From Clostridium beijerinckii (lineage in GTDB: Bacteria > Bacillota > Clostridia > Clostridiales > Clostridiaceae), in NCBI GenBank assembly GCA_003129525.1, contig CP029329.1:4028001-4092000 (forward strand): 64,000 bases of DNA. Reading direction: 5' to 3'. The notes below the pieces were generated by a model. The model worked only from the letters and a program-made list of their open reading frames with translations. It was not told the origin of the DNA and ran no database searches. Below are positions 27,334 to 36,018 of this stretch, piece after piece; within the stretch, counting starts at the first letter, position 1, and each line of letters opens with the position of its first letter. Both the position numbers and the translations under genes were made by a program.

Positions 27334-27675
27334 TTAAATAAATTTGCTTAACCTGTCTTTTAGATTTACTTCCTTTTCAATTAGCCAGCCTTCTTCTTCA
27401 CAGGTATTTCCCCACTGAACTATATCACTTATTTCATCCTTAGTTAACTGAACAGATATTTTATCAATAACTTCTAAATCTTCCTCGTAAAATCCATTAT
27501 GCATTTTTAAAGCACTGGTTTCTCCTTTTAACCCCAAAGAATATACAGGTGTTCCTTTTCCATCTTTATGATGTGCCACAACATACAATCTTACTCCATC
27601 ATTCTTTTTATCAGCTTTTACATCATTATGTTTTATTTCAACTAAAGTTCCCATTGGTATATTATACTTTTCCAA
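27334..27675 (-). CDS. Hypothetical protein (113 aa)
   Basis: TTG 27675 is chosen because GAGAGGAAG lies eight bases upstream; the longer open frame starts before that ribosome site, and ATG 27654 is another option. The N-terminal half has an SH3-like strand pattern (G-T-L-V-E-I-K-H, V-R-L-Y-V-V-A-H-H, T-P-V-Y-S-L-G). The C-terminal half is acidic and helical. No motif recognised. Isolated, with its own terminator region. Confidence 0.55.
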   Translation of the reverse strand: MEKYNIPMGTLVEIKHNDVKADKKNDGVRLYVVAHHKDGKGTPVYSLGLKGETSALKMHNGFYEEDLEVIDKISVQLTKDEISDIVQWGNTCEEEGWLIEKEVNLKDRLSKFI

Positions 27676-27813
27676 AAATCCCACTTCCTCTCTATATATG
27701 AATTCTACATAAAAATTCAATTCCCTTTATTTTCAGAAGATTCTTAACATTAGTATTGCTTTAGACTAGAAACTCTATACATTTTTACTAAAAATTTTAC
27801 TTCAAAACATAAG

Positions 27814-27847
27814 ATAGCCATCACCTTTACATAAAAGTGATGGCTAT
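27814..27847. terminator. Terminator downstream of lon
   Basis: ATAGCCATCAC and GTGATGGCTAT form a perfect 11-bp stem with a 12-base loop, just after the lon stop codon (minus strand). T content on both sides is moderate. Confidence 0.75.
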
Positions 27848-27858
27848 TTCATGTTAAA

Positions 27859-30246
27859 TTATATTTGATTTACATTAAAAATTGCTTGAGTAGATCCATT
27901 AGGATTAAATATATGTTCTACTCTAGGTAATGAAATTCCTAAAGTTTCACGAAGTACGTCTTCTACTGTTTCTACTGCTATAATAGTTAATTGACTCTTA
28001 ACCTCTTCTGGTACATCTTTTAAGTCAATTACATTATCCTTTGGAATTAATATCTTTGTTATTCCAGCTCTTTGAGCTCCGATTAACTTTTCTTTAAGAC
28101 CTCCTATTGGAAGTACTGCTCCTCTTAAAGTAATTTCCCCTGTCATTGCAAGCTTTGAATCTACTTTTATACCAGTAACTAAAGATGCAAGGGCTGTGAA
28201 TAATGTAATTCCAGCTGAAGGACCATCTTTAGGAACAGATCCTGATGGAACGTGAATATGAAGATCTCTTTCTTTAAAGTTTACAGCATTCATTGGTAGT
28301 CTTGACTTCAATAAGCTTAAAGAAATCTTTGCAGATTCTTTCATAACATCTCCCAATTGACCAGTTAAGGTAACTTGTCCATTTCCTAACATGTCTGTAG
28401 CTTCAATGAAAAGTATCTCTCCGCCTACTGCTGTCCACGCTAGTCCTGTTACTACTCCTGGTGGATTGTCACTTTGTGCCTTATCATGACTTGAAACTTT
28501 TCTTCCAAGCAAATCATCTAATTCACTAGCAGTAACTTTAAATGGTAATTCTACCTTATTAGATACAATCTTTTCTGAAGTAATTCTTGCAAGAGTAGCT
28601 AATTGCTTTTTAAGTCCTCTTACACCAGCTTCTAGAGTATATTCACTAATAACTTTTTCTAAAGCTTCATCTTCTATAACTAATTGTTCCTTATTAAGTC
28701 CATGTTCCTCAAGAGTTCCTGGTATTAAGTGATTTTTACCAATATGGAATTTTTCATTCATAGTGTAACTAGATATTTGAATTATTTCCATTCTATCTAA
28801 TAGAGGTCTTGGAATACTATCTAATGAGTTAGCTGTCGCTATAAAGAATACTTCTGATAAATCATAAGGTAAACCTAAATAGTGATCAGTAAAAGTATTA
28901 TTTTGTTCAGGATCTAGTACCTCGAGTAATGCACTAGCTGGATCTCCATTATAGCCTGTCATTAGTTTATCTACTTCATCTAAAACCATAACTGGATTTA
29001 TTTCTCCTGCCTTCTTAATGCTTTGAATAATTCTTCCTGGCATTGCACCCACATAAGTTCTTCTATGTCCTCTAATTTCAGCTTCATCACGTACACCACC
29101 TAAACTTAAGCGTATATACTTTCTATCAAGGGCTTCAGCAATACTCTTACCTAAGCTTGTCTTTCCTGTTCCTGGAGGTCCAACTAATAATAAAATAGAA
29201 CCCTTTTTATCCTTTTTAAGCTGCATAACTGCTAAATGTTGTATTATTCTATCTTTCACTTTTTCAAGTCCATAATGTTGTTCATCTAATACACGTCTTG
29301 CTTCCCCTAAATTAATCATTTTAGGTTCAGCCTTTTTCCAAGGAAGCTTCACTAATAGGTCTAGATAGTTACGTATAACATTATAGTCTGAACTATTTGG
29401 ACTTTGACTTTCTAATTTTTCTAATTCTTCTAAAGCAGCCTCTTTTATTTCATCTGGCATTTGAGCCTCTTCAATCTTATTCAAATAATCCTTGTCTTTT
29501 TTAGAGCCTTCACTTTTTCCTTCATTTAATTCACTTTGAATTGCCTTTAATTGTTCTCTAAGTACCGACTCTCTATAACTTTTACTAGCTTTTTCAGTTA
29601 GTTTTTCTGTCATCTCAAATTGTAACTTTAGAGTTTCCTTTTGCCTTAATAGGTAATCCATAAACTTAAGGCTTCTCTCTTTTAAAGATTGAGTTTCTAT
29701 TAAATCATACTTTTCTTGGTTTGAAAGTGGCATAAATTGAGTAAGATAACCAATGAGTTTATTTAAATCCTTTTGTTCTTCTATAATCTTCATGAATTGA
29801 TCTGATCCTGTGAAATTTTCACTAACATCGCGAGTAACTTTCTTCACATACTCTAGCATTTCTTCTTGGCTCTTTTCTGTAAGATCAATAATATCTGATG
29901 CAATCTCAAATTCTGCACTAATATAATTATTTTCAATACTAAGTGATTTAATTTCTACCCTATCAATCGCTTTAATTTTTATTTGATATCCTTTTTCTGT
30001 TTTTTCAATTCCATCTACATGAAATGAAACTCCAATTTTATAAAAATCATCTTCCCTTAATAGACTTTGGTTAAAATTTTGCTTTAAAGGTAATGCAATA
30101 TTAATTTCATGCTCCTCAGCTAAATTTTTAAGCTCTTCCTCACTAATCCTATTTAGCTTTAGGGTGTAAATCATTCCCGGTAATAAAGCTAGATCTGATA
30201 CTGGAATTACCATACCTTCGTTGTTTTTCTTATCTATATTCATCAT
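27859..30246 (-). CDS. lon: ATP-dependent Lon protease (LonA)
   Basis: Start placed at ATG 30246 (M-M-N-I-D-K-K), eight bases after GAAAGGA; the longer frame from 30276 has no ribosome site and overlaps a candidate operator. The 795-residue protein has the N-terminal substrate domain, AAA+ Walker A G-P-P-G-T-G-K-T and Walker B V-L-D-E-V-D-K. The protease domain carries the catalytic Ser in K-D-G-P-S-A-G and Lys in G-G-L-K-E-K. Lon degrades misfolded and regulatory proteins in the cytosol. Unlike many Lon genes, this one is next to a TetR-type regulator with a shared palindrome, so it may be conditionally controlled. Confidence 0.96.
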   Translation of the reverse strand: MMNIDKKNNEGMVIPVSDLALLPGMIYTLKLNRISEEELKNLAEEHEINIALPLKQNFNQSLLREDDFYKIGVSFHVDGIEKTEKGYQIKIKAIDRVEIKSLSIENNYISAEFEIASDIIDLTEKSQEEMLEYVKKVTRDVSENFTGSDQFMKIIEEQKDLNKLIGYLTQFMPLSNQEKYDLIETQSLKERSLKFMDYLLRQKETLKLQFEMTEKLTEKASKSYRESVLREQLKAIQSELNEGKSEGSKKDKDYLNKIEEAQMPDEIKEAALEELEKLESQSPNSSDYNVIRNYLDLLVKLPWKKAEPKMINLGEARRVLDEQHYGLEKVKDRIIQHLAVMQLKKDKKGSILLLVGPPGTGKTSLGKSIAEALDRKYIRLSLGGVRDEAEIRGHRRTYVGAMPGRIIQSIKKAGEINPVMVLDEVDKLMTGYNGDPASALLEVLDPEQNNTFTDHYLGLPYDLSEVFFIATANSLDSIPRPLLDRMEIIQISSYTMNEKFHIGKNHLIPGTLEEHGLNKEQLVIEDEALEKVISEYTLEAGVRGLKKQLATLARITSEKIVSNKVELPFKVTASELDDLLGRKVSSHDKAQSDNPPGVVTGLAWTAVGGEILFIEATDMLGNGQVTLTGQLGDVMKESAKISLSLLKSRLPMNAVNFKERDLHIHVPSGSVPKDGPSAGITLFTALASLVTGIKVDSKLAMTGEITLRGAVLPIGGLKEKLIGAQRAGITKILIPKDNVIDLKDVPEEVKSQLTIIAVETVEDVLRETLGISLPRVEHIFNPNGSTQAIFNVNQI

Positions 30247-30279
30247 TATAATCATCCTTTCTTCAACTGTATTCATAAG

Positions 30280-30289
30280 TGAACGTTCA
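30280..30289. promoter_or_regulatory. Candidate TetR operator upstream of lon
   Basis: TGAACGTTCA is a perfect palindrome 34 bp before the lon start. A variant (CGAACATTCT) lies in the tetR promoter spacer at 30981-30990. The GAACrTTC core is of the type bound by TetR/AcrR regulators. Confidence 0.55.
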
Positions 30290-30344
30290 TTTAACCATTT
30301 GTTAAATATTAGCGAGATACTTTCGTGATTATTTCTTCACAAAA

Positions 30345-30386
30345 TACTCTCGCTTTAATACTCTCGCTTTAATACTCTCGCTTTAA
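30345..30386. repeat. Three exact 14-bp tandem repeats at the tetR stop
   Basis: TACTCTCGCTTTAA occurs three times head to tail. The third copy contains the tetR stop codon. AGCGAGA at 30311-30317 is complementary to the core, so the array can form alternative hairpins that may serve as a terminator. Confidence 0.8.
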
Positions 30387-30949
30387 CTTTCTATCAAAGC
30401 GTCCTGTATAATCCTAATCATTTCTTTAAGTAATTCAACTTGCTCTACTTCTCCAATACACTGATTAATAGCAATGTATTTTACTGGAGAAAAAATTATT
30501 GCTATCAAATTATCATTTCGAAAATCCTTAAACACTTTCTTTTCTTTCATTTCATCTAACAAATTATTTAAGTTTTTTATACCCTTACGTTCTGAGCATC
30601 CACTAGCTAGAGCTGGGCAACTTGAAAACTGCTCTACAAAATGGAAAATTTCACCATTCTTTTTAATGTATGTATAATATTCTCTAACGATTATTTCAAT
30701 AAGTTGCTTACCATCAATCACATTATTAACTTTATTAAGTAAATAATCAAAGACTTCTTCAGAATACTCAATATATATATCATGAAGCATTGCTTCTTTA
30801 TTATCATAATAAATATAAACAGTAGCTGGGGAAACCCCTGCCTCTTTAGCTATTTTGGAAATAGAAGTACCCTGAAAACCTTCTTTAAGTATTAACTTAA
30901 TAACTGCATCTTTTATACTTTTTTCTTTTTCATCATCTTTTCTTCTCAT
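30383..30949 (-). CDS. TetR/AcrR-family regulator
   Basis: The 188-residue protein has a classic N-terminal helix-turn-helix (about residues 10-55): I-K-D-A-V-I-K-L-I-L-K-E-G-F, T-S-I-S-K-I-A-K-E-A-G-V-S and T-V-Y-I-Y-Y-D-N-K-E. The C-terminal ligand domain is of the AcrR type with a Cys-containing loop (S-S-C-P-A-L-A-S-G-C-S). It probably represses itself, and perhaps lon, through GAACrTTC sites. Ligand unknown. ATG 30949 lies behind AGAGGTG. Confidence 0.9.
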   Translation of the reverse strand: MRRKDDEKEKSIKDAVIKLILKEGFQGTSISKIAKEAGVSPATVYIYYDNKEAMLHDIYIEYSEEVFDYLLNKVNNVIDGKQLIEIIVREYYTYIKKNGEIFHFVEQFSSCPALASGCSERKGIKNLNNLLDEMKEKKVFKDFRNDNLIAIIFSPVKYIAINQCIGEVEQVELLKEMIRIIQDALIES

Positions 30950-30972
30950 TTGAACACCTCTATTATATTTCT

Positions 30973-31001
30973 ATAATAAACGAACATTCTTTTATTGTCA
31001 A
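30973..31001 (-). promoter_or_regulatory. tetR promoter with operator-like spacer
   Basis: Minus strand TTGACA (31001-30996), a 17-base spacer and TATTAT (30978-30973) form a strong sigma-A promoter. The spacer holds AGAATGTTCG, a close match to the palindrome upstream of lon, which suggests autoregulation. Confidence 0.75.
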
Positions 31002-31009
31002 GAGTATTA

Positions 31010-31207
31010 GACACATGAAAGAAAATAACAAGTCCAAAATGCCATAAAAAGTTTTTATATGCAGCACAGCTGCTCTTTTCTAAGTGTATATTTTTCATCA
31101 GGCAAGGAAGCGGATTGTGCTCATAGCGAGCCTATTAGTGCAATCTGCTGACGAAGGATGATGGAAAATAGACTAGCAGATGGACTTGTTATTTTTTTGA
31201 TTGTGCC
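31010..31207. repeat. ~198-bp inverted-repeat element (MITE-like or structured RNA)
   Basis: About 27-bp imperfect terminal inverted repeats bound the element. The left end (31010-31036) and the right end (31181-31207, inverted) both read G-A/G-CACA near the tip and share TAACAAGTCCA exactly. Inside are GCAGC-ACA-GCTGC, GCGGATTG/CAATCTGC around GCTC...GAGC, and CATC/GATG, so the whole can fold into a long branched structure. There is no ORF. It occupies the full space between tetR and the stop codon of the copper gene. Confidence 0.6.
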
Positions 31208-33025
31208 TTAACTTATGAAATTTTCACGAACCTCTTCTAAGTTAACAGTATTCAATGAATCCGTAACTTGAATTCCAACTACAGCCACATTGTCTTTAAC
31301 AATTACATATGTTCCACTTTCATTTATCTTAAATTCTACATCTACAATACCCTTTTTACCTGTAAAGGTATTTACTATTTCCTCAGTTTCTGCATTGAAG
31401 ATAGTAAAACTTCCATCAGCATTATCAAATGAATTAAGATCTATTGAAAGTTTTGTTTTTATTCCTTTTTCCAGTACTACTACAAGTGGGTCAAACTCAT
31501 AACCAATTCCTTTTAAATTTTGACTTTGAGTATCGCCAATAATATTAGCTTTTTTAACTAATCTATCAGTAGAAACTTTGCTTAAATCATCACCATATAT
31601 ACTTGGCGTTTGTGGCACACTACTTGCAGCTCCACCTGTACAGCAACTCATTCCACTGCTTGGCGTTGGAATTGATGGATCTGCTTTAGATGTATCTACA
31701 GAATCAAGATTATCTGTAACTTTGATTACGCCTCTTATCATTCCCATCCAACAACTAAAGTTTATGTCTTTATCTCCAGGTGTAAATTCTATTACATTTT
31801 CACCAGACTTTAGAGTTTTTTGTATATTCAAAGATGGTACTACCACTGCATTATTGCAGGAATTAATCTGACTTCCTGTAATTATCCACTTTACAGGTAT
31901 ACCTTTTTGAACATAAAAAGCATTCGGAGTATAACCATTATTATCTGCAGTCATTCTTATTACTTGAACTCCATTTTCCATGGTTGGTTTAGCTGCATTA
32001 GATGTCGCAGCTTGAGCTTCACTACCTGAAAGACTTTGTGTTAACGTACTAACACTTGGCACTCCAACTCCAGCAAGGGCAAGCCCCCTATTTCCCATTA
32101 TTATTCCAAGTATTATTACTAAAAATCCACTAAATTTCAAAAGTTGTTTTGTATAACCTTTGCTTAAAAAACCTGATATTGCTCCAAATACTAGCATTAA
32201 AGGAACTGTTCCTAAAGAAAATATAAACATTGATAAAGCTCCAGCTGCTGCACTACCAGTACCTAGTGCATAAAGTTGCATTGTTTGCAAAGGACCACAA
32301 GGCATTAATCCATTTAACATTCCAACCAAAAATGGTGCCTTAGGTTTGTTTTTTACTTTGCATGAAGACCATGGCAATTTAATGTTAAATTTTCTAAACG
32401 CAGAAAATCCAGCCATATTTAGTCCCATTATTACCATAAATAATCCTGCAAATATTTGAAGCCCTGCTTTCACATTAAGTGATAGTGATAGTACAGAACC
32501 TAAAGCACCTACTATACCACCAATAATTGTATAAGAAGTTACTCTTCCAGCATTATATAAAATTGCAGGCATTAAAGTCTTAAATTTGTTCTGATTTTCA
32601 ATCACAATACTGTCTTTAGATAAACTTTGTGTAAGCATTATTCCACCACACATACCAACACAATGAATAGATGTAAGCATACCAACAATAAATAACACCA
32701 TATAAGATGCATTATTTAGCTTAGCACTCATATCAAAACCTGATGTAGAGTTACCAATAAGCAGAATAGCTGCAACTACAATAAAAAAACCTGCAAATTT
32801 AATATTACTTGAATTCTTTGTACTGTAACCAGCTTTATTAATAGCTTCATTTAACTGTTCCTTAGTGCAAATCTCATTATTATATTCAACAGTTACTTGT
32901 TGATTGCTATAGCTAGCCATAGCATTTATAACTCCATCAACTTTCTTTAATGCTCTCTCTACTCTGTTTTCACAAGAAATACAGGTCATGTCATAAACTT
33001 TAATAATCTCTCTTTTAATGCTCAT
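31208..33025 (-). CDS. HMA-TauE/DsbD-like-cupredoxin fusion, probable copper-handling membrane protein
   Basis: ATG 33025 follows GGAGG at four bases; the ATG 12 bases upstream lies inside the ribosome site. The 605-residue protein starts with a heavy-metal-associated domain (M-T-C-I-S-C-E-N). A six- to seven-helix sulfite-exporter/DsbD-like domain follows with H-C-V-G-M-C-G-G and L-N-G-L-M-P-C-G-P-L-Q. A cupredoxin-like domain has T-P-N-A-F-Y-V-Q-K-G and F-S-C-W-M-G-M-I-R-G. A C-terminal region contains C-C-T-G-G. The combination points to copper or other soft-metal transfer across the membrane, possibly for oxidase-less detoxification. Confidence 0.85.
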   Translation of the reverse strand: MSIKREIIKVYDMTCISCENRVERALKKVDGVINAMASYSNQQVTVEYNNEICTKEQLNEAINKAGYSTKNSSNIKFAGFFIVVAAILLIGNSTSGFDMSAKLNNASYMVLFIVGMLTSIHCVGMCGGIMLTQSLSKDSIVIENQNKFKTLMPAILYNAGRVTSYTIIGGIVGALGSVLSLSLNVKAGLQIFAGLFMVIMGLNMAGFSAFRKFNIKLPWSSCKVKNKPKAPFLVGMLNGLMPCGPLQTMQLYALGTGSAAAGALSMFIFSLGTVPLMLVFGAISGFLSKGYTKQLLKFSGFLVIILGIIMGNRGLALAGVGVPSVSTLTQSLSGSEAQAATSNAAKPTMENGVQVIRMTADNNGYTPNAFYVQKGIPVKWIITGSQINSCNNAVVVPSLNIQKTLKSGENVIEFTPGDKDINFSCWMGMIRGVIKVTDNLDSVDTSKADPSIPTPSSGMSCCTGGAASSVPQTPSIYGDDLSKVSTDRLVKKANIIGDTQSQNLKGIGYEFDPLVVVLEKGIKTKLSIDLNSFDNADGSFTIFNAETEEIVNTFTGKKGIVDVEFKINESGTYVIVKDNVAVVGIQVTDSLNTVNLEEVRENFIS

Positions 33026-33158
33026 ATTTACCTCCATTAAATTACTTCATTTTATTTCATTAATATATTTTAATTAAAATTCATATTTTCATATTTTTAT
33101 TATAATAAAAAGTTATGAAGATTTTATGAGGATACAAAAGAATTTTTAAAAATAGTAA

Positions 33159-33198
33159 AACTGCCTCAAAAGAATTTAAAATTCTTTATGAGACAGTT
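33159..33198. terminator. Bidirectional-type terminator
   Basis: AACTGCCTCAAAAGAATTT pairs with AAATTCTTTATGAGACAGTT with two mismatches. It is 8 bp after the stop of the small gene at 33206-33346. Confidence 0.75.
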
Positions 33199-33205
33199 AA
33201 TTAAT

Positions 33206-33346
33206 TTACTTATTATTTGGGTTTCTTACAGGTTTATATGACCCTGTTTTATCTTCTGGGTTTATATAAGTGTAATCACCACTTTCAGTTTTTTTCAATC
33301 CAAGTGAAGCCATTTGCTTTTTTGTAGTTTTTCGTTTATTAGCCAT
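33206..33346 (-). CDS. Small basic protein (46 aa), hypothetical
   Basis: An ORF from ATG 33346, with AAGGAGTG eight bases upstream, to TAA at 33206. The product begins M-A-N-K-R-K-T-T-K-K-Q and ends R-N-P-N-N-K. It is rich in Lys, Thr and Asn and contains G-D-Y-T-Y-I-N-P-E-D. The strong ribosome site and the terminator right after it support a real gene. It shows no known motif; small basic size is compatible with a nucleic-acid or spore-associated role. Confidence 0.7.
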   Translation of the reverse strand: MANKRKTTKKQMASLGLKKTESGDYTYINPEDKTGSYKPVRNPNNK

Positions 33347-33522
33347 AAAATCACTCCTTGTATCATGTAATATAGACTAATGATTTAAAATATTACAACT
33401 AATTATCTATATACATACTAATTTTTAATTTATTATATATATTGAATCAATTAATATTTATTAGCTTCACCATTTTTTGTTTTATTATGTATACTTAATG
33501 AATTATTATCTTAAAAATTACT

Positions 33523-34929
33523 TTATACAGCTTCGTCTGACTCCTCTGGGTTTTCCTCATGTTGAAGAATACTGTGTTTTCTTCCATAAAAGAAATATAC
33601 TAAAAGTCCTATAATAAGCCAAACTGCAAAACCTATCCAAGTTTTTATATGTAATCTACTTAATAAAGCTAAGCAACATATTATAGATATTATTGGAGTA
33701 AATGGAACTCCAGGAGTTTTGAATATTCTTTTAAAATCAGGCATAGTTTTTCTAAGTACTATAACTGCAGCAGATACTGCTATGAAACTTAATAATGTTC
33801 CTATGCTTAAAAATTGTGTAATAAAATCTAGTGGTAAAAATCCAGCTATTACTGATGCTATAGTTCCAGTTATTATAGTTGAAATATATGGTGTTTTATG
33901 TGTAGGATGTACCTTTGAAAATACCTTTGGTAAAAGTCCATCTCTTGACATAACCATAAATATTCTAACTTGACCATAAAGCATTACCATTAGGGTAGAC
34001 ATCATTCCAAGTATTGCTCCTGTTCCAACTAACGCGGCTCCCCAGTTTATACCTACTCTTGCTAATGCCCCTGGCACTGCATTTTCTGAAATTATTTCTT
34101 TATAAGGAACCATTCCTGTAAGCACAACTGCAACAGAAACATAAAGTATTGTAACTACTATTAAACAAGCTATAAGCCCTAGTGGAATATCTCTCTTAGG
34201 ATTTTCTGCCTCTTCTGCGGCTGTTGATATGGCATCAAAACCTATATAGGAGAAGAATATAGTCGCTGCTCCTGCAAAAATACCATTAAATCCAAGTGGA
34301 GCAAAAGGATGATAGTTAGCTGTATCTATATGTGATACTCCGAGAACTACAAATATAACAATTATAGCTATTTTTATTCCTACAATTATATTATTGACTT
34401 TTGCACTTTCCTGCATGCCATAACATAAGAGAGCAGTTATTAATACTATTATTAGTATGGCTGGTAAATCTACTATTCCACCTTTGCTTGGTGATGCAGT
34501 AAATGCTGTAGGAACTGTTATTCCTATTGACTTTAATATACCAACAAATGTACCTGACCATCCTGATGCAACAGCACTACAGGCAACTACGTATTCTGCA
34601 GTAAGGCACCATCCAATTATCATTGCAATTATTTCGCCAAATACTATGTATGAATATGAATATGTACTTCCTGCAACAGGAAACATAGTTGAAAGTTCAC
34701 AGTAACATAACCCACAAATACAAGCTATTATCCCTGCTATAATGAATGAAATAATTACTGCTGGTCCTGCTAAATGCGCCCCTTCTCCTGTGGCAACAAA
34801 TATACCTACTCCTACTACTGCTCCAATACCAAATGCAGCTATATCTTTAGCTTTAAGATTTTTCTTTAAAGCCGTCTTTTGTATACCTTCCAATATCTGG
34901 TCTACTGATTTCTTCTTAAAAATGTTCAT
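33523..34929 (-). CDS. APC-family amino acid permease (cationic amino acid transporter type)
   Basis: A 468-residue membrane protein with about 12 hydrophobic segments, starting with a charged N-terminus and G-I-G-A-V-V-G-V-G-I-F, the APC helix-1 substrate loop. A-E-Y-V-V-A-C-S-A-V-A-S-G-W-S-G and F-F-S-Y-I-G-F-D-A-I-S-T follow, characteristic of the YfnA/CAT subgroup of broad amino acid importers. ATG 34929 follows AGGAGG. Monocistronic. Confidence 0.9.
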   Translation of the reverse strand: MNIFKKKSVDQILEGIQKTALKKNLKAKDIAAFGIGAVVGVGIFVATGEGAHLAGPAVIISFIIAGIIACICGLCYCELSTMFPVAGSTYSYSYIVFGEIIAMIIGWCLTAEYVVACSAVASGWSGTFVGILKSIGITVPTAFTASPSKGGIVDLPAILIIVLITALLCYGMQESAKVNNIIVGIKIAIIVIFVVLGVSHIDTANYHPFAPLGFNGIFAGAATIFFSYIGFDAISTAAEEAENPKRDIPLGLIACLIVVTILYVSVAVVLTGMVPYKEIISENAVPGALARVGINWGAALVGTGAILGMMSTLMVMLYGQVRIFMVMSRDGLLPKVFSKVHPTHKTPYISTIITGTIASVIAGFLPLDFITQFLSIGTLLSFIAVSAAVIVLRKTMPDFKRIFKTPGVPFTPIISIICCLALLSRLHIKTWIGFAVWLIIGLLVYFFYGRKHSILQHEENPEESDEAV

Positions 34930-35180
34930 TATTTCCTCCTATTTAGTTAATCTATTCGTCAAAAATCGTATTTTTAATATGTTATTTTTTAGAATATTAA
35001 TATATTTTACTAGAAATCTTAAAATCGTAACAAACCAATTGATATTTTATCATATGTCACTAATATATTGCAAGACATTAACATTCTAATAATTCTAGCT
35101 TTTTGCAAATATAAGTTTTTTTCGCCCAATAATTGTCATAAATAATCATATATTTAGTTATTATTATTAACAGTGTATGA

Positions 35181-35218
35181 AAAAAAGACAATAAACATTC
35201 ATGTTTATTGCCTTTTTA
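35181..35218. terminator. Intrinsic terminator
   Basis: GACAATAAACA-TTC-ATGTTTATTG forms a tight stem with A6 before and T5 after. It could end transcripts in either direction; no gene is evident immediately on its left side on the plus strand. Confidence 0.7.
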
Positions 35219-35368
35219 ATTATAAATATTTAATTGTTCTTAAATATTATAGAATCTATGATTAAAGTTTACTATATATAAAATTAAAATATCACTGACT
35301 TTATTTTTATTATATATATATATGTTTTATTGCTTATAAGTCTATCAACTATTTTTTCTAAAATATAT

Positions 35369-35409
35369 AGCTTATATCTTATTTAACGTGGTAATTAAAG
35401 ATATAAGCT
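35369..35409. terminator. Inverted repeat downstream of the Spo0E-like gene
   Basis: AGCTTATATCTT and AAGATATAAGCT are exact reverse complements with a 17-base loop, about 55 bp after the Spo0E-like stop on the minus strand. Likely terminator; a T-run is weak. Confidence 0.5.
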
Positions 35410-35465
35410 AATTTAATTATATTATAAATAACTCGTTTATAATATTATTTCATATTTATAGAATT

Positions 35466-35630
35466 TCACAAAGCTAGTTCATTATTTCTAGTATAAAAAT
35501 ATTTATTTATTAGCTTGTCCAATTTTACGCTAATTTCTAATAATTCCTTATCTTCTGTAATTCTCTCTTTAGTTGCTATTAGCATATTCAATTTATCTCT
35601 AGTTTCTTCAATTTGTTCTTTTATATCGAT
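35466..35630 (-). CDS. Spo0E-like aspartyl-phosphate phosphatase, start unclear
   Basis: The minus-strand frame encodes I-K-E-Q-I-E-E-T-R-D-K-L-N, a short turn and E-I-S-V-K-L-D-K-L-I-N-K-Y. This is the two-helix pattern of Spo0E-family phosphatases, whose S-x-x-L-D signature acts on phosphorylated Spo0A. A TAA lies ten codons before the helix and no ATG, GTG or TTG start is available; ATC 35630 sits a few bases after AAGGGTGGTG. Either a rare start is used or a one-base shift has joined it wrongly to an upstream ATG reading frame. About 54 residues, normal for the family. Confidence 0.65.
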   Translation of the reverse strand: MDIKEQIEETRDKLNMLIATKERITEDKELLEISVKLDKLINKYFYTRNNELAL

Positions 35631-35941
35631 TAGTTACACCACCCTTAATCATATGATATATTTCACTTCCATTTTCAAAACATTTATTATTATAATCTTA
35701 TAAATAATCTAAGTCAATATATTGAATTTAAGTAATTTCTTAAAAATATTGCTATATTTATTGTTATATTCAATATAACACCAATATAAATAATAAATAT
35801 GTAACAAATAATACCAAACTTTAACTTTCTTTAATTAAACCTTTTATTTAGATGGTTAATTACTAATTCTTTTAATTCCATATTCATTTACCCTACTATT
35901 TGTTTTCTTGTGTATTAATATATTTTTGTTCATCGATCATA

Positions 35942-36006
35942 AAAAACAGCAATTCTAGTGTAAATTTGTTTTTGCACATCAATTTCATACTAGAATTGTT
36001 GGTTTT
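35942..36006 (-). terminator. Terminator of the lectin-like gene
   Basis: On the minus strand CAACAATTCTAGT pairs with ACTAGAATTGCTG across a 33-base loop and is followed by T6. It begins right after the stop of the propeller protein gene. The 390 bp between this and the Spo0E-like gene show nothing else clear. Confidence 0.7.
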
Positions 36007-36018
36007 TATTACTTTAAT

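Noticed and set aside
35515..35703. 62-codon plus-strand frame
   Set aside because: Lies antisense to the Spo0E-like gene; Ser/Leu/Ile-rich, typical shadow of a coding region on the other strand.
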